Position numbers and translations under genes: made by a program. The notes below the pieces were generated by a model. The model was not told where the DNA came from and ran no database searches. It saw only the letters and a list, made by a program, of their open reading frames with translations. From contig JBLZWL010000029.1 in the NCBI GenBank assembly GCA_049194865.1, positions 1 to 64,000 of the forward strand: DNA of 64,000 bases, in the 5' to 3' direction. Positions 31,954-40,600 of this stretch are shown here, piece after piece. This DNA comes from Myxococcus terminator_A. Lineage in GTDB: Bacteria > Myxococcota > Myxococcia > Myxococcales > Myxococcaceae. How positions within the stretch are numbered: the stretch's first letter is position 1; every line of letters starts with the position of its first letter.

Positions 31954-33858
31954 ATGAAGTGGCGAGGTTCTCTGGGGGCCAGGCCAGCGGGTGGAGACAG
32001 CACTCACTTTCGTGTGTGGGCACCGTGCAGGCGCAGTGTCGAGGTGGTGGTTCAAGGCGCGTCGCAGCCGCTTCCCCTGACGGGGGATGACCGGGGCTAT
32101 TTCGAGGCCGTGCATCCGGTGCCCGTGGGGGCGCTGTACAAGTACCGCCTGGACTCGAGTGACGAGTTCCCCGACCCCGCCTCGCGCTTCCAACCCGAGG
32201 GCCCGCATGGCTTCAGCGAGGTGGTGGACCCGCACGGGCATCCGTGGACGGACGGCGACTGGACGGGGCTGTCCAGCATCCGGGGCCAGGTGTTCTACGA
32301 GCTGCACCTGGGCACCTTCACGCCCGAGGGGACGTACGCGGCGGCCCTCACCAAGCTGCCGCTGCTCAAGGAGCTGGGCGTCACCTGCCTGGAGTTGATG
32401 CCGCTACACACGTTCCCCGGGCGCTTCAACTGGGGCTACGACGGCGCGCAGCTCTTCGCGCCCAGCTTTCAGTACGGACGACCGGAACAGCTGCGCGCCT
32501 TCGTGGACACCGCGCACGCGCTGGGGCTCGGCGTGCTGCTGGACGTCGTCTACAACCACCTGGGGCCGGACGGGAACTACCTGGCGCAGTACTCGCCCGA
32601 CTACTTCACTCGCAAGTACGAGAACGAGTGGGGCGAGCCGACCAACTTCGACGACGGCCCGGCCGCGGGGCCCAGCCGCGACTTCTTCATCCAGAACGCG
32701 TGCGCCTGGGTCGCCGAGTATCACTTCGACGGGCTTCGCGTGGATGCGACGCAGGCCCTGTATGACGACGGGCCGCGCCACATCGTCCAGGAGCTGACCC
32801 AGGCCGTGCGTGAGGCGGGCGGCGGGCGCGGCATCCTGGTCATCGCGGAGAACGAACCCCAGGACGAGCTGTGCGTGAGGGCGGTGGAGCGGGGCGGCTG
32901 GGGGATGGATGCCCTCTGGGTGGACGACTTCCACCACTCCGCCCGCGTCGCCGCCACGGGAAGGGCGGAGGCGTACCTCCAGGACTATCGCGGCACCGCG
33001 CAGGAGCTGCTGTCGTGCTCGCTGCGCAACTCGCTCTATCAGGGGCAGTACTACCGCTGGCAGAAGAAGGCCCGGGGCAGTCCGCTGCTGCGCGTGCCGT
33101 CGAGCGCGTGCATCTTCTACCTCCAGAACCATGACCAGCTCGCCAACATGCTCCAGGGCCAGCGGCTGCACCGCCTCTGCGGGGAGCGACAGGCGCGCGC
33201 GCTCACCACGCTGTGGCTGCTGCTGCCCCAGACGCCGCTGCTCTTCATGGGACAGGAGTGGTTCGCGAACACGCCCTTCTTCTACTTCGTGGACCACAAG
33301 CCGGAGCTCCAGCCGCTGGTGAGCAGGGGCCGGGAGCACTACCTCGGCCAGTTCGAGAGCGCCCGCCACGCGCTGGAGCACGAGGGCTACGTGGAGCACG
33401 TGGACGAGAAGGCCTTCCACCGCTCCCGGCTCGACTGGAGCGAGCGCGAGCGCAACGAGGGGCCGCTCACCCTCCACCGTGAGCTGCTCCGCCTGCGTCG
33501 CGAGGACCCCGTGCTCGCCCGGCAGGATGGCGGACAGCTCACGGGGGCCGTCTTGTCACCCAACGCTTTCGTGCTGCGCTACTCGGGCAGCGAGCAGGAA
33601 GGCGACCGGCTGGTGCTCGTCAACCTGGGGAGCGAGCTGGAACTCTCTCCGTGCCCCGAGCCCTTACTCGCACCACCTCGGGATGAAGGGTGGCGTGTTG
33701 GACTGTCGAGTGAAGAGGTTCGATTCGGAGGTGCAGGCTCTTGCTCACTGGACTCACTGAGGGTCGCGACGTCATGGCGCGTACCGGGGATGACCGCGCT
33801 GTGGATGACGAGCACGGGAAGGAGCCCCACGGACCGCGACACGCGGACGGGAGGATGA
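31954..33858 (+). CDS. treZ: Malto-oligosyltrehalose trehalohydrolase TreZ
   Basis: This 634-residue GH13 enzyme releases trehalose from maltooligosyl-trehalose. An N-terminal carbohydrate-binding/Fn-like domain (FRVWAPCRRSVEVVV) precedes the barrel. Landmarks are FNWGYDGAQLFAPSFQYGRP, LLDVVYNHLGPDGNYL, FDGLRVDATQALYDD with the nucleophile Asp, ILVIAENEPQDELC with the acid/base Glu, YLQNHDQLANMLQG and LLFMGQEWFANTPFFYF. The last about 60 residues diverge from the usual ending. ATG 31954 follows GGGGAGG. No treY is seen nearby, so the partner synthase must lie elsewhere if the pathway is complete. The next gene overlaps its stop. Confidence 0.92.
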   Translation: MKWRGSLGARPAGGDSTHFRVWAPCRRSVEVVVQGASQPLPLTGDDRGYFEAVHPVPVGALYKYRLDSSDEFPDPASRFQPEGPHGFSEVVDPHGHPWTDGDWTGLSSIRGQVFYELHLGTFTPEGTYAAALTKLPLLKELGVTCLELMPLHTFPGRFNWGYDGAQLFAPSFQYGRPEQLRAFVDTAHALGLGVLLDVVYNHLGPDGNYLAQYSPDYFTRKYENEWGEPTNFDDGPAAGPSRDFFIQNACAWVAEYHFDGLRVDATQALYDDGPRHIVQELTQAVREAGGGRGILVIAENEPQDELCVRAVERGGWGMDALWVDDFHHSARVAATGRAEAYLQDYRGTAQELLSCSLRNSLYQGQYYRWQKKARGSPLLRVPSSACIFYLQNHDQLANMLQGQRLHRLCGERQARALTTLWLLLPQTPLLFMGQEWFANTPFFYFVDHKPELQPLVSRGREHYLGQFESARHALEHEGYVEHVDEKAFHRSRLDWSERERNEGPLTLHRELLRLRREDPVLARQDGGQLTGAVLSPNAFVLRYSGSEQEGDRLVLVNLGSELELSPCPEPLLAPPRDEGWRVGLSSEEVRFGGAGSCSLDSLRVATSWRVPGMTALWMTSTGRSPTDRDTRTGG

Positions 33859-35873
33859 GCCGGGTGCGGGGCTTGCCGGAGCTGAAGTTCGCCTGGCCGG
33901 TGGGAGCGCCGGCCATCGAGGTGCTCGGCCGGGAGTGGCTGGTGACCAATGGCCTGGGGGGCTACGCGTCCAGCACCTTGGCGGGGGTGAACGCGCGCCG
34001 CTACCACGGCCTCTTCATCCCCACGCTGCCTGACCGGGGCCGCACCGTGATGCTGTCGCGTCTGGTGGAGACGGCCCGGGTGGAGGGGCAGAACTATCGG
34101 CTGGAAGGGGAGGTGCGGGCCGACGGCACGCTGATGGGAGATACCTCCCTGCTGCACTCCTTCCGGCTGGATGGCCTCATCCCCGAGTGGGAGTACGTCC
34201 TGGGCTCCACGCGCCTGCGCCGCAGGCTGGTGCTGGTGCATGGCGAGAACACGCTCTTCATCGAGTGGGCGCACCTGTCCGGGCCTCCGGTGAAGCTCCG
34301 GCTGCGGCCCTTCCCGGTGTTCCGCGTGCACGAGCACGACTTCCCGCATGGCTACTGCCAGCCGAAGGTCATCCTCCAGGGGGAGCGCATCGAGATGCTG
34401 GCGGAGAAGGACGCGCCGGCGCTGAAGTTGCGGCTGTACGCCGACGGCACGGTGCCCTTCGTGGCGCTGCCAGAGATTTCCTCGCCCCAGCTCTACCGGA
34501 CGGAGCGCGCCCGGGGGATGCCCCACATCGAGACGCAGGCGAGCCCCGGCTACTTCGAGTGCACGGTGCGGCCGGGCAGCCGGCTGTCGCTCGGGGCCAC
34601 GGTGGATGACTGGACGCTGCTCGACCGCGACCCGGCCATGAGCTTCGACATGGAGCGCGAGCGCGAGTGGCGCCTCTTGGAGCGCGCGCCCGTGGCGGCG
34701 AGGACGGGCACTCCAGCGCGCCTCGTGCTCGCGGGGGACCAGTTCATCGTCGACCCCATGCGCCCGCGCGACGATGCGTGGGCCCGGGCCATTGGCGAGG
34801 ATGCCCGCAGCGTCATCGCCGGCTACCCCTGGTTCACCGACTGGGGCCGCGACACGATGATTTCGTTGGAGGGGCTGACGGTGTGCTCGGGGCGCTTCCG
34901 CGAGGCGGCGGCGATTCTGCGGACGTTCCGGCACCACGTGAAGGACGGGCTGTTGCCCAACCTCTTCCCGGAGGGCGAGGCGGACGGGCTGTACCACACG
35001 GCCGACGCGACGCTCTGGTTCTTCCACGCGGTGGACCGCTACGTCACGGCCTCCGGGGACATGGAGCTCCTGCGCGAGTTCTTTCCGACGTTCGAGGACA
35101 TCGTCCGCAAGCACCAGCAGGGCACGCGCCACAACATCCGCATCGACCCGAAGGATGGGCTGCTGACGCAGGGCGAGGAGGGCTACCAGCTCACCTGGAT
35201 GGACGCGAAGGTGGACGGCTGGGTGGTGACGCCCCGGCGCGGCAAGGCGGTGGAGCTCAACGCGCTGTGGTTCAACGCCATGCGGTTGATGGCGGAGTGG
35301 GCCGCGCTCCAGGGCCTGGACGCGACGCCCTACGCGCAGGCCGCGCAGCGGGCCCAGGACTCCTTCAACCAGCGCTTCTGGAATCCGGAGGAGCGGTGCC
35401 TGTACGACGTGGTGGACGCGGAAGGCGGCGGCAATGACGTCGCCGTGCGGCCCAACCAGATTTTCGCCCTGTCGCTCAAGTACCCGGTGTTGAGCCCGGA
35501 GCGGTGGCCGGACGTGCTGCACAAGGTGGAGGCGGAGCTGCTCACCCCGGTGGGGCTGCGCTCACTGGCGTCGGACCACGACGACTACAAGGCCACGTAT
35601 GACGGAGACCTGCGCGCGCGCGACGCGGCCTACCACCAGGGCACGGTGTGGAGCTGGCTGATTGGCCACTACGTGGACGCGGCGCTCCGGGTTCAGCCGG
35701 ACCGCGCCCACCTGCGCGACGTCATGGACGGCCTGGAGACCCACCTGAGACAGGCGGGCGTCGGGCAGGTCAGCGAAATCTTCGACGCCACGCCCCCCTT
35801 CAGACCCAGGGGGTGCATCGCCCAGGCCTGGGGAGTGGCCGAGGCGCTGCGGGTCTTCCTGCGCACCGCCTGA
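33855..35873 (+). CDS. Glycogen debranching enzyme (amylo-alpha-1,6-glucosidase)
   Basis: This 672-residue protein removes alpha-1,6 branches. An N-terminal beta domain starts near EWLVTNGLGGYASSTLAGVN and RRYHGLFIPTLPDRGRTVML. The (alpha/alpha)6 catalytic part has YPWFTDWGRDTMISLEGLTV, LLPNLFPEGEADGLYHTADA, LTWMDAKVDGWVVTPRRGKA and YHQGTVWSWLIGHYVDAALR, the typical bacterial amylo-alpha-1,6-glucosidase pattern. ATG 33855 overlaps the treZ stop (ATGA), although GGAGG touches it directly; ATG 33774 would add 27 residues and give better spacing. With TreZ it suggests coordinated breakdown of glycogen towards trehalose. Confidence 0.9.
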   Translation: MSRVRGLPELKFAWPVGAPAIEVLGREWLVTNGLGGYASSTLAGVNARRYHGLFIPTLPDRGRTVMLSRLVETARVEGQNYRLEGEVRADGTLMGDTSLLHSFRLDGLIPEWEYVLGSTRLRRRLVLVHGENTLFIEWAHLSGPPVKLRLRPFPVFRVHEHDFPHGYCQPKVILQGERIEMLAEKDAPALKLRLYADGTVPFVALPEISSPQLYRTERARGMPHIETQASPGYFECTVRPGSRLSLGATVDDWTLLDRDPAMSFDMEREREWRLLERAPVAARTGTPARLVLAGDQFIVDPMRPRDDAWARAIGEDARSVIAGYPWFTDWGRDTMISLEGLTVCSGRFREAAAILRTFRHHVKDGLLPNLFPEGEADGLYHTADATLWFFHAVDRYVTASGDMELLREFFPTFEDIVRKHQQGTRHNIRIDPKDGLLTQGEEGYQLTWMDAKVDGWVVTPRRGKAVELNALWFNAMRLMAEWAALQGLDATPYAQAAQRAQDSFNQRFWNPEERCLYDVVDAEGGGNDVAVRPNQIFALSLKYPVLSPERWPDVLHKVEAELLTPVGLRSLASDHDDYKATYDGDLRARDAAYHQGTVWSWLIGHYVDAALRVQPDRAHLRDVMDGLETHLRQAGVGQVSEIFDATPPFRPRGCIAQAWGVAEALRVFLRTA

Positions 35874-35882
35874 CGACGTGGG

Positions 35883-36647
35883 TCAGGCGGGGTGGTAGCG
35901 GGCGAGCACGCAGGTGACGTTGTCGTTGCCGCCCGCGGCGTTCGCCATGTCGATGAGCTGGGAGCACGCCTTCTCCAGCTCCGGCGTGCGGCCCAGGATC
36001 TCCTGCATCTGCGGGTCCGTCACCATGCCGCTCAGGCCGTCCGAGCACAGCAGGAAGACGTCGCCCGGCTGCGGCTCCACGCGGGAGACGTCCACCTGGA
36101 CGTTCTCCTTCATGCCGAGGGCTCGGACGATGACGTTCTTGTGCGGGAAGTTCTCCACTTCCTCCGGCGAGAGCTTCTTCGCCTTGAGGTAGTCGTTGAG
36201 CAGGGAGTGGTCCTCGGTGATCTGCTTGAGGACTCCGGCGCGGAAGAAGTACACGCGGCTGTCGCCCACGTGCCCGACGTACGCGACGTCGCTGGCGAAG
36301 TGCAGGCTGACGATGGTCGTCCCCATGCCCTTGTATTTCGACTCGCTGCTGGCCTTCTCGAAGATGCGCGCATTGGCGAGCTTGATGCCGGTGGCCAACC
36401 GGTTCTCGTCATAGTTGCGCTGTTTATCCATCTTGAAGGGCCAGGTGCTGTCCTGGTCCTTGGACGTCATCTTGTAGAACTCACCCAACTCGTCCACGGC
36501 GATGCGACTGGCGATCTCTCCTGAGGAGTGTCCGCCCATCCCGTCCGCGACGACGAAGAGGTGCTCATCGGGCAGCATGAGGAAGTTGTCCTCGTTGTGG
36601 TTCCGCTTCATCCCGACGTGGGTGCTGCCGGCTACCTCGATGCGCAT
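35883..36647 (-). CDS. PP2C-family serine/threonine protein phosphatase
   Basis: This 254-residue phosphatase has all the bacterial PP2C motifs: RNHNEDNFL, VVADGMGGHSSGEIAS, GTTIVSLHF, YVGHVGDSRVYFFRAG, LLCSDGLSGMVTD and AGGNDNVTCVLARY, with the Asp residues that bind Mn/Mg. There is no signal or membrane segment. It probably opposes Ser/Thr kinases of the type encoded at 52749. ATG 36647 is where the domain begins. An extra 14 in-frame residues from 36689 are unlike the family. It converges on the debranching gene with only 9 bases between stops. Confidence 0.94.
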   Translation of the reverse strand: MRIEVAGSTHVGMKRNHNEDNFLMLPDEHLFVVADGMGGHSSGEIASRIAVDELGEFYKMTSKDQDSTWPFKMDKQRNYDENRLATGIKLANARIFEKASSESKYKGMGTTIVSLHFASDVAYVGHVGDSRVYFFRAGVLKQITEDHSLLNDYLKAKKLSPEEVENFPHKNVIVRALGMKENVQVDVSRVEPQPGDVFLLCSDGLSGMVTDPQMQEILGRTPELEKACSQLIDMANAAGGNDNVTCVLARYHPA

Positions 36648-36737
36648 GCTCGGGGACTCTTCTAAGGGGACGAGAAACTGGCGGCGCACGTTAACAAAGC
36701 GCTCGGAAAACGGTCAAAAGACGTGCTCTTGGTGCGG

Positions 36738-37115
36738 TCAGACAGGGGACAGCGGGGCAGGGGAGGCAGGCTCGAAGCTCAAGCGGTCACCTTCCTGGGT
36801 GCCGCTCGCGGCCAGGACGCCCGCGGGAAGCTCCAGCACGGAGCGGGCCTGGAAGTACACGGAGGTCGTCCTCCAGGGGGGCAGCGCCATCATCTGCTTG
36901 ACGATACGCCCCTGGGCGTCCAGGAAGGCGACGTCAATGGGGATGCGCATGAAGAACGTGTGGATGGAGTTGCAGGGCTGGATGTGGAGGCCCTCGCCCA
37001 CGGCGAGCTGCTCGCGCCCCATCAGTCCCTTGAAGCGCTGGGCGAAGGAGGTGGCCTTCTCCGCCCGGTCCGCCAGCGGCTTCTGCCGCGTCTCGTTGGT
37101 CACCTTCCAGCGCAT
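36738..37115 (-). CDS. DUF192 family protein
   Basis: This 125-residue protein has the DUF192 core: ATSFAQRFKGLMGREQLAVG, CNSIHTFFMRIPIDVAFLD and LELPAGVLAASGTQEGD. The family is small, widespread and mostly of unknown role; archaeal members are linked to maturation of outer proteins, but nothing here points to a function. No signal peptide is apparent from this ATG, unlike many relatives. It diverges from trmL with 17 bases between start codons. Confidence 0.87.
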   Translation of the reverse strand: MRWKVTNETRQKPLADRAEKATSFAQRFKGLMGREQLAVGEGLHIQPCNSIHTFFMRIPIDVAFLDAQGRIVKQMMALPPWRTTSVYFQARSVLELPAGVLAASGTQEGDRLSFEPASPAPLSPV

Positions 37116-37132
37116 GTAGCGCGTTCTACCCC

Positions 37133-37636
37133 ATGCTCGAGCCCCTGGCGCGTCCTCTGCATCTGGTTCTGGTCTCCCCCCAGATTCCCCCCAACACCGG
37201 CAACGTCGCCCGCCTCTGCGCGGTGACTGGCTGCCGCCTCATCCTGGTGGAGCCCCTGGGCTTCTCCATCGATGACCGGAACCTGAAGCGGGCCGGGTTG
37301 GACTACTGGGACAAGGTATTTCTACGGCTGTACCCGACTTATGGGGCGTACGTGGAGGCGTATCCGGAGGCGCGGCGGTGGCTGTTCTCGGCGCGGGCGG
37401 AGCAGACGTTGTTCGAGGCGCGGTTCGAGGAGGGGGACCACCTGGTGTTCGGCTCGGAGGTGACGGGGCTGTTGCCGGAGGTGATGGAGGGGGGGACGGG
37501 GACGGCGCTGACGATTCCGATGTTGGAGGGGCGGCGGAGCATGAACCTGTCCACGGCGGTGGGGGTGGGGACGTACGAGGCGCTGCGACAGGTGTGTTTC
37601 ACCGGGGCGGGCAGGCGTGCACCCTCGGCAAGTTGA
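37133..37636 (+). CDS. trmL: tRNA (cytidine/uridine-34 2'-O)-methyltransferase TrmL
   Basis: This 167-residue SPOUT enzyme methylates the wobble ribose of certain leucine tRNAs. The motifs are LVSPQIPPNTGNVARLCAVT, LILVEPLGFSIDDRNLKRAG, LVFGSEVTGLLPEV and IPMLEGRRSMNLSTAVGVGT, matching the TrmL family closely. The C-terminal 15 residues (GAGRRAPSAS) are extra. It is upstream of the giant repeat protein gene with 33 bases between. Confidence 0.92.
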   Translation: MLEPLARPLHLVLVSPQIPPNTGNVARLCAVTGCRLILVEPLGFSIDDRNLKRAGLDYWDKVFLRLYPTYGAYVEAYPEARRWLFSARAEQTLFEARFEEGDHLVFGSEVTGLLPEVMEGGTGTALTIPMLEGRRSMNLSTAVGVGTYEALRQVCFTGAGRRAPSAS

Positions 37637-37669
37637 GGGGCGGTGAGGAGGGACTACACTGCGGCGAGG

Positions 37670-40600
37670 ATGACTCCGTCGCAGGCCGCCGAAGCGCTGT
37701 ATTCCGCCCACAAATCCCGAGCCACGGGCTGGCTGACGCTGTCCGCGGGAGGGCGTGAGTCGCGGCTGACGTTGCGCGAGGGTGACCTCGTGGGGACTCG
37801 GCTGGGGTTCGGGTATCAGAGTCCGGCGCAGGCGCTGTTGCAGAGCGGGTTGTTGAGCGCGGAGGCGTTGGATGCGCTCTGGGCGCGGGGTGGGGCGGGG
37901 GAGGCGGACGAGGAGTTGTTGGAGGAGCACGGCCTGGAGCAGGCCGCGGTGGTGGAGCAGCAGGTTCTGGCCCACGTGCGGCGGTTGAGTGAGCTGGCGG
38001 AGCGCGCGGCGTTCGAGCCTGGGAGCGTGGAGGCGGAGTTCCAGCCCATCTCCGGGGTGAGGGTGGTGCGGGCGGCGCTGGAGCGGCCGGGAGCGGGAGG
38101 GGCGAAGGGGAGGGTGTTCCGGTGCGCGGATGTGGCAGCGTGCGAGCCGTGGCTGACGGATGCGTCCGAGCGGGAGCTGCTGGAGACGCTCGGGGAGTTT
38201 CGGGAGCCGGAGTCGCTGACGCCCGCGCGCGAGGCGCTGCTGCTCGTGCTGGAGCGCGAGGGTGGGGTCGAGGCGCTGTCGGTGGAGGAGTGGGAGGCGA
38301 GAGAGGAGGCGCGGAGGCAGGAGGAAGAGGAGGCGCGCAAGCGGGCGGAGGAGGAGCGCCTCCGTGCCGAGGAGGAAGCTCGGCGGGCGGAGGAGGAGCG
38401 GCTTCGCGCGATTGAAGAGGCGCGGCTGGCGGAGGAGGCGAGGCTCCGCGCGATTGAAGAGGCGCGGCTGGCGGAGGAGGCACGGCTTCTCGCTGAGGCA
38501 GCGCGGCTGGCTGAAGAGGCTCGGCTGGCTGAAGAGGCGCGCCTGGCGGAAGAAGCCCGGCTGGCTGAAGAGGCTCGGCTCGCGGAAGAGGCTCGGCTCG
38601 CGGAAGAGGCTCGGCTCACTGAAGAGGCTCGGCTCGCTGAAGAGGCTCGGGTCCGTGTCGAGCAAGAGCGTCGCGCGGAGGAGGCTCGACTCGCGGAGGA
38701 GGCCCGCCTCGCGGAAGAGGCTCGGGTCCGTGCCGAGGAAGAGCGACTCGCCGAAGAGGCCCGCCTCGCGGAAGAGGCCCGCCTCGCGGAAGAGGCTCGG
38801 GTCCGTGCCGAGGAAGAGCGACTCGCCGAAGAGGCACGCCTCGCGGAAGAGGCCCGCCTCGCGGAAGAGGCTCGGGTCCGTGCCGAGGAAGAGCGTCGCG
38901 CGGAAGAGTCTCGACTCGCGGAAGAAGCCCGACTGGCCGAAGAGTCTCGACTCGCCGAAGAGGCGCGACTCGCCGAAGAAGCTCGGGTCCGTGTCGAGGA
39001 AGAGCGTCGCGCGGAAGAGGCGAGACTGGCCGAAGAGTCTCGACTCGCGGAAGAAGCCCGGCTGGCCGAAGAGGCGCGACTCGCTGAAGAAGCTCGGGTC
39101 CGTGCCGAGGAAGAGCGTCGCGCGGAAGAGGCACGTCTTGCCGAAGAGTCTCGACTCGCGGAAGAAGCCCGGGTTCGCGCCGAAGAAGAGCGTCGCGCGG
39201 AAGAGGCGCGACTCGCCGAAGAGGCTCGGGTCCGTGCCGAGGAAGAGCGTCGCGTCGAAGAGGCACGACTGGCTGAAGAGGCTCGACTCGCGGAAGAGGC
39301 CCGCCTTGCCGAAGAGGCTCGGGTCCTTGCCGAGGAAGAGCGTCGCGCGGAAGAGGCGCGGTTGGCCGAAGAGGCTCGACTCGCAGAAGAAGCCCGGTTG
39401 GCCGAAGAGGCTCGACTCGCCGAAGAAGCTCGGGTTCTCGCTGAGGAAGAGCGACTCGCCGAAGAGGCCCGCCTCGCTGAAGAGGCTCGGGTCCGTGCCG
39501 AGGAAGAGCGACTCGCCGAAGAGGCACGACTCGCGGAGGAGGCCCGCCTTGCTGAAGAGGCTCGGGTCCGTGCCGAGGAAGAGCGTCGCGTCGAAGAGGC
39601 TCGACTCGCGGAGGAGGCCCGCCTCGCCGAAGAGGTTCGGGTCCGTGCTGAAGAAGAGCGACTCGCCGAAGAGGCTCGACTCGCGGAGGAGGCCCGCCTT
39701 GCCGAAGAGGCTCGGGTCCGCGCCGAGGAAGAGCGACTCGCCGAAGAGGCTCGACTCGCAGAGGAGGCCCGCCTCGCTGAAGAGGCTCGGGTCCGTGCTG
39801 AGGAAGAGCGACTCGCCGAAGAGGCTCGACTCGCGGAGGAGGCCCGCCTTGCCGAAGAGGCTCGGGTTCTTGCCGAAGAAGAGCGTCGCGCGGAAGAGGC
39901 TCGACTCGCCGAAGAAGCCCGACTGGCCGAAGAGGCTCGACTCGCCGAAGAAGCCCGTGTCCGTGCCGAGGAAGAGCGTCGCGCGGAAGAGGCGCGACTG
40001 GCCGAAGAGGCTCGACTCGCGGAAGAGGCGCGACTCGCGGAAGAGGCTCGACTCGCGGAAGAAGCCCGGCTGGTCGAAGAGGCTCGGGTCCGTGCCGAGG
40101 AAGAGCGTCGCGCCGAAGAGGCTCGACTGGCCGAAGAGGCCCGCATCGCGGAAGAAGCCCGGCTGGCCGAAGAGGTGCGACTAGCCGAAGAGGCTCGGGT
40201 CCGTGCCGAGGAAGAGCGTCGCTCGGAAGAGGCACGCCTTGCCGAAGAGGCTCGGGTCCGTGCCGAGGAAGAGCGTCGCTCGGAAGAGGCACGCCTTGCC
40301 GAAGAGGCTCGGGTCCGTGCCGAGGAAGAGCGTCGCGCCGAAGAGGCCCACCTCGCGGAAGAAGCCCGCCTTGCCGAAGAGGCTCGGGTTCGTGCCGAGG
40401 AAGAGCGTCGCGCGGAAGAGGCGCGACTGGCCGAAGAGGCTCGGGTCCTTGCGGAGGAAGAGCGTCGCGCGGAGGAGGCTCGACTCGCGGAGGAGGCCCG
40501 CCTCGTCGAAGAGGCTCGGGTCCTTGCGGAGGAAGAGCGTCGCGCCGAAGAGGCACGCCTTGCCGAAGAGGCTCGGCTGGCTGAAGAGGCACGCCTGGCG

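Noticed and set aside
37816..40146. Second long minus-strand frame (776 codons, Ser/Arg/Ala-rich)
   Set aside because: Same repeat-driven openness; low-complexity translation with no recognisable feature.
38262..40184. Plus-strand frame of 640 codons in the repeat array
   Set aside because: Shifted relative to the real gene and wholly Lys/Arg-rich repeat; it has no start context. The adjacent 40203-41777 frame is the same case.
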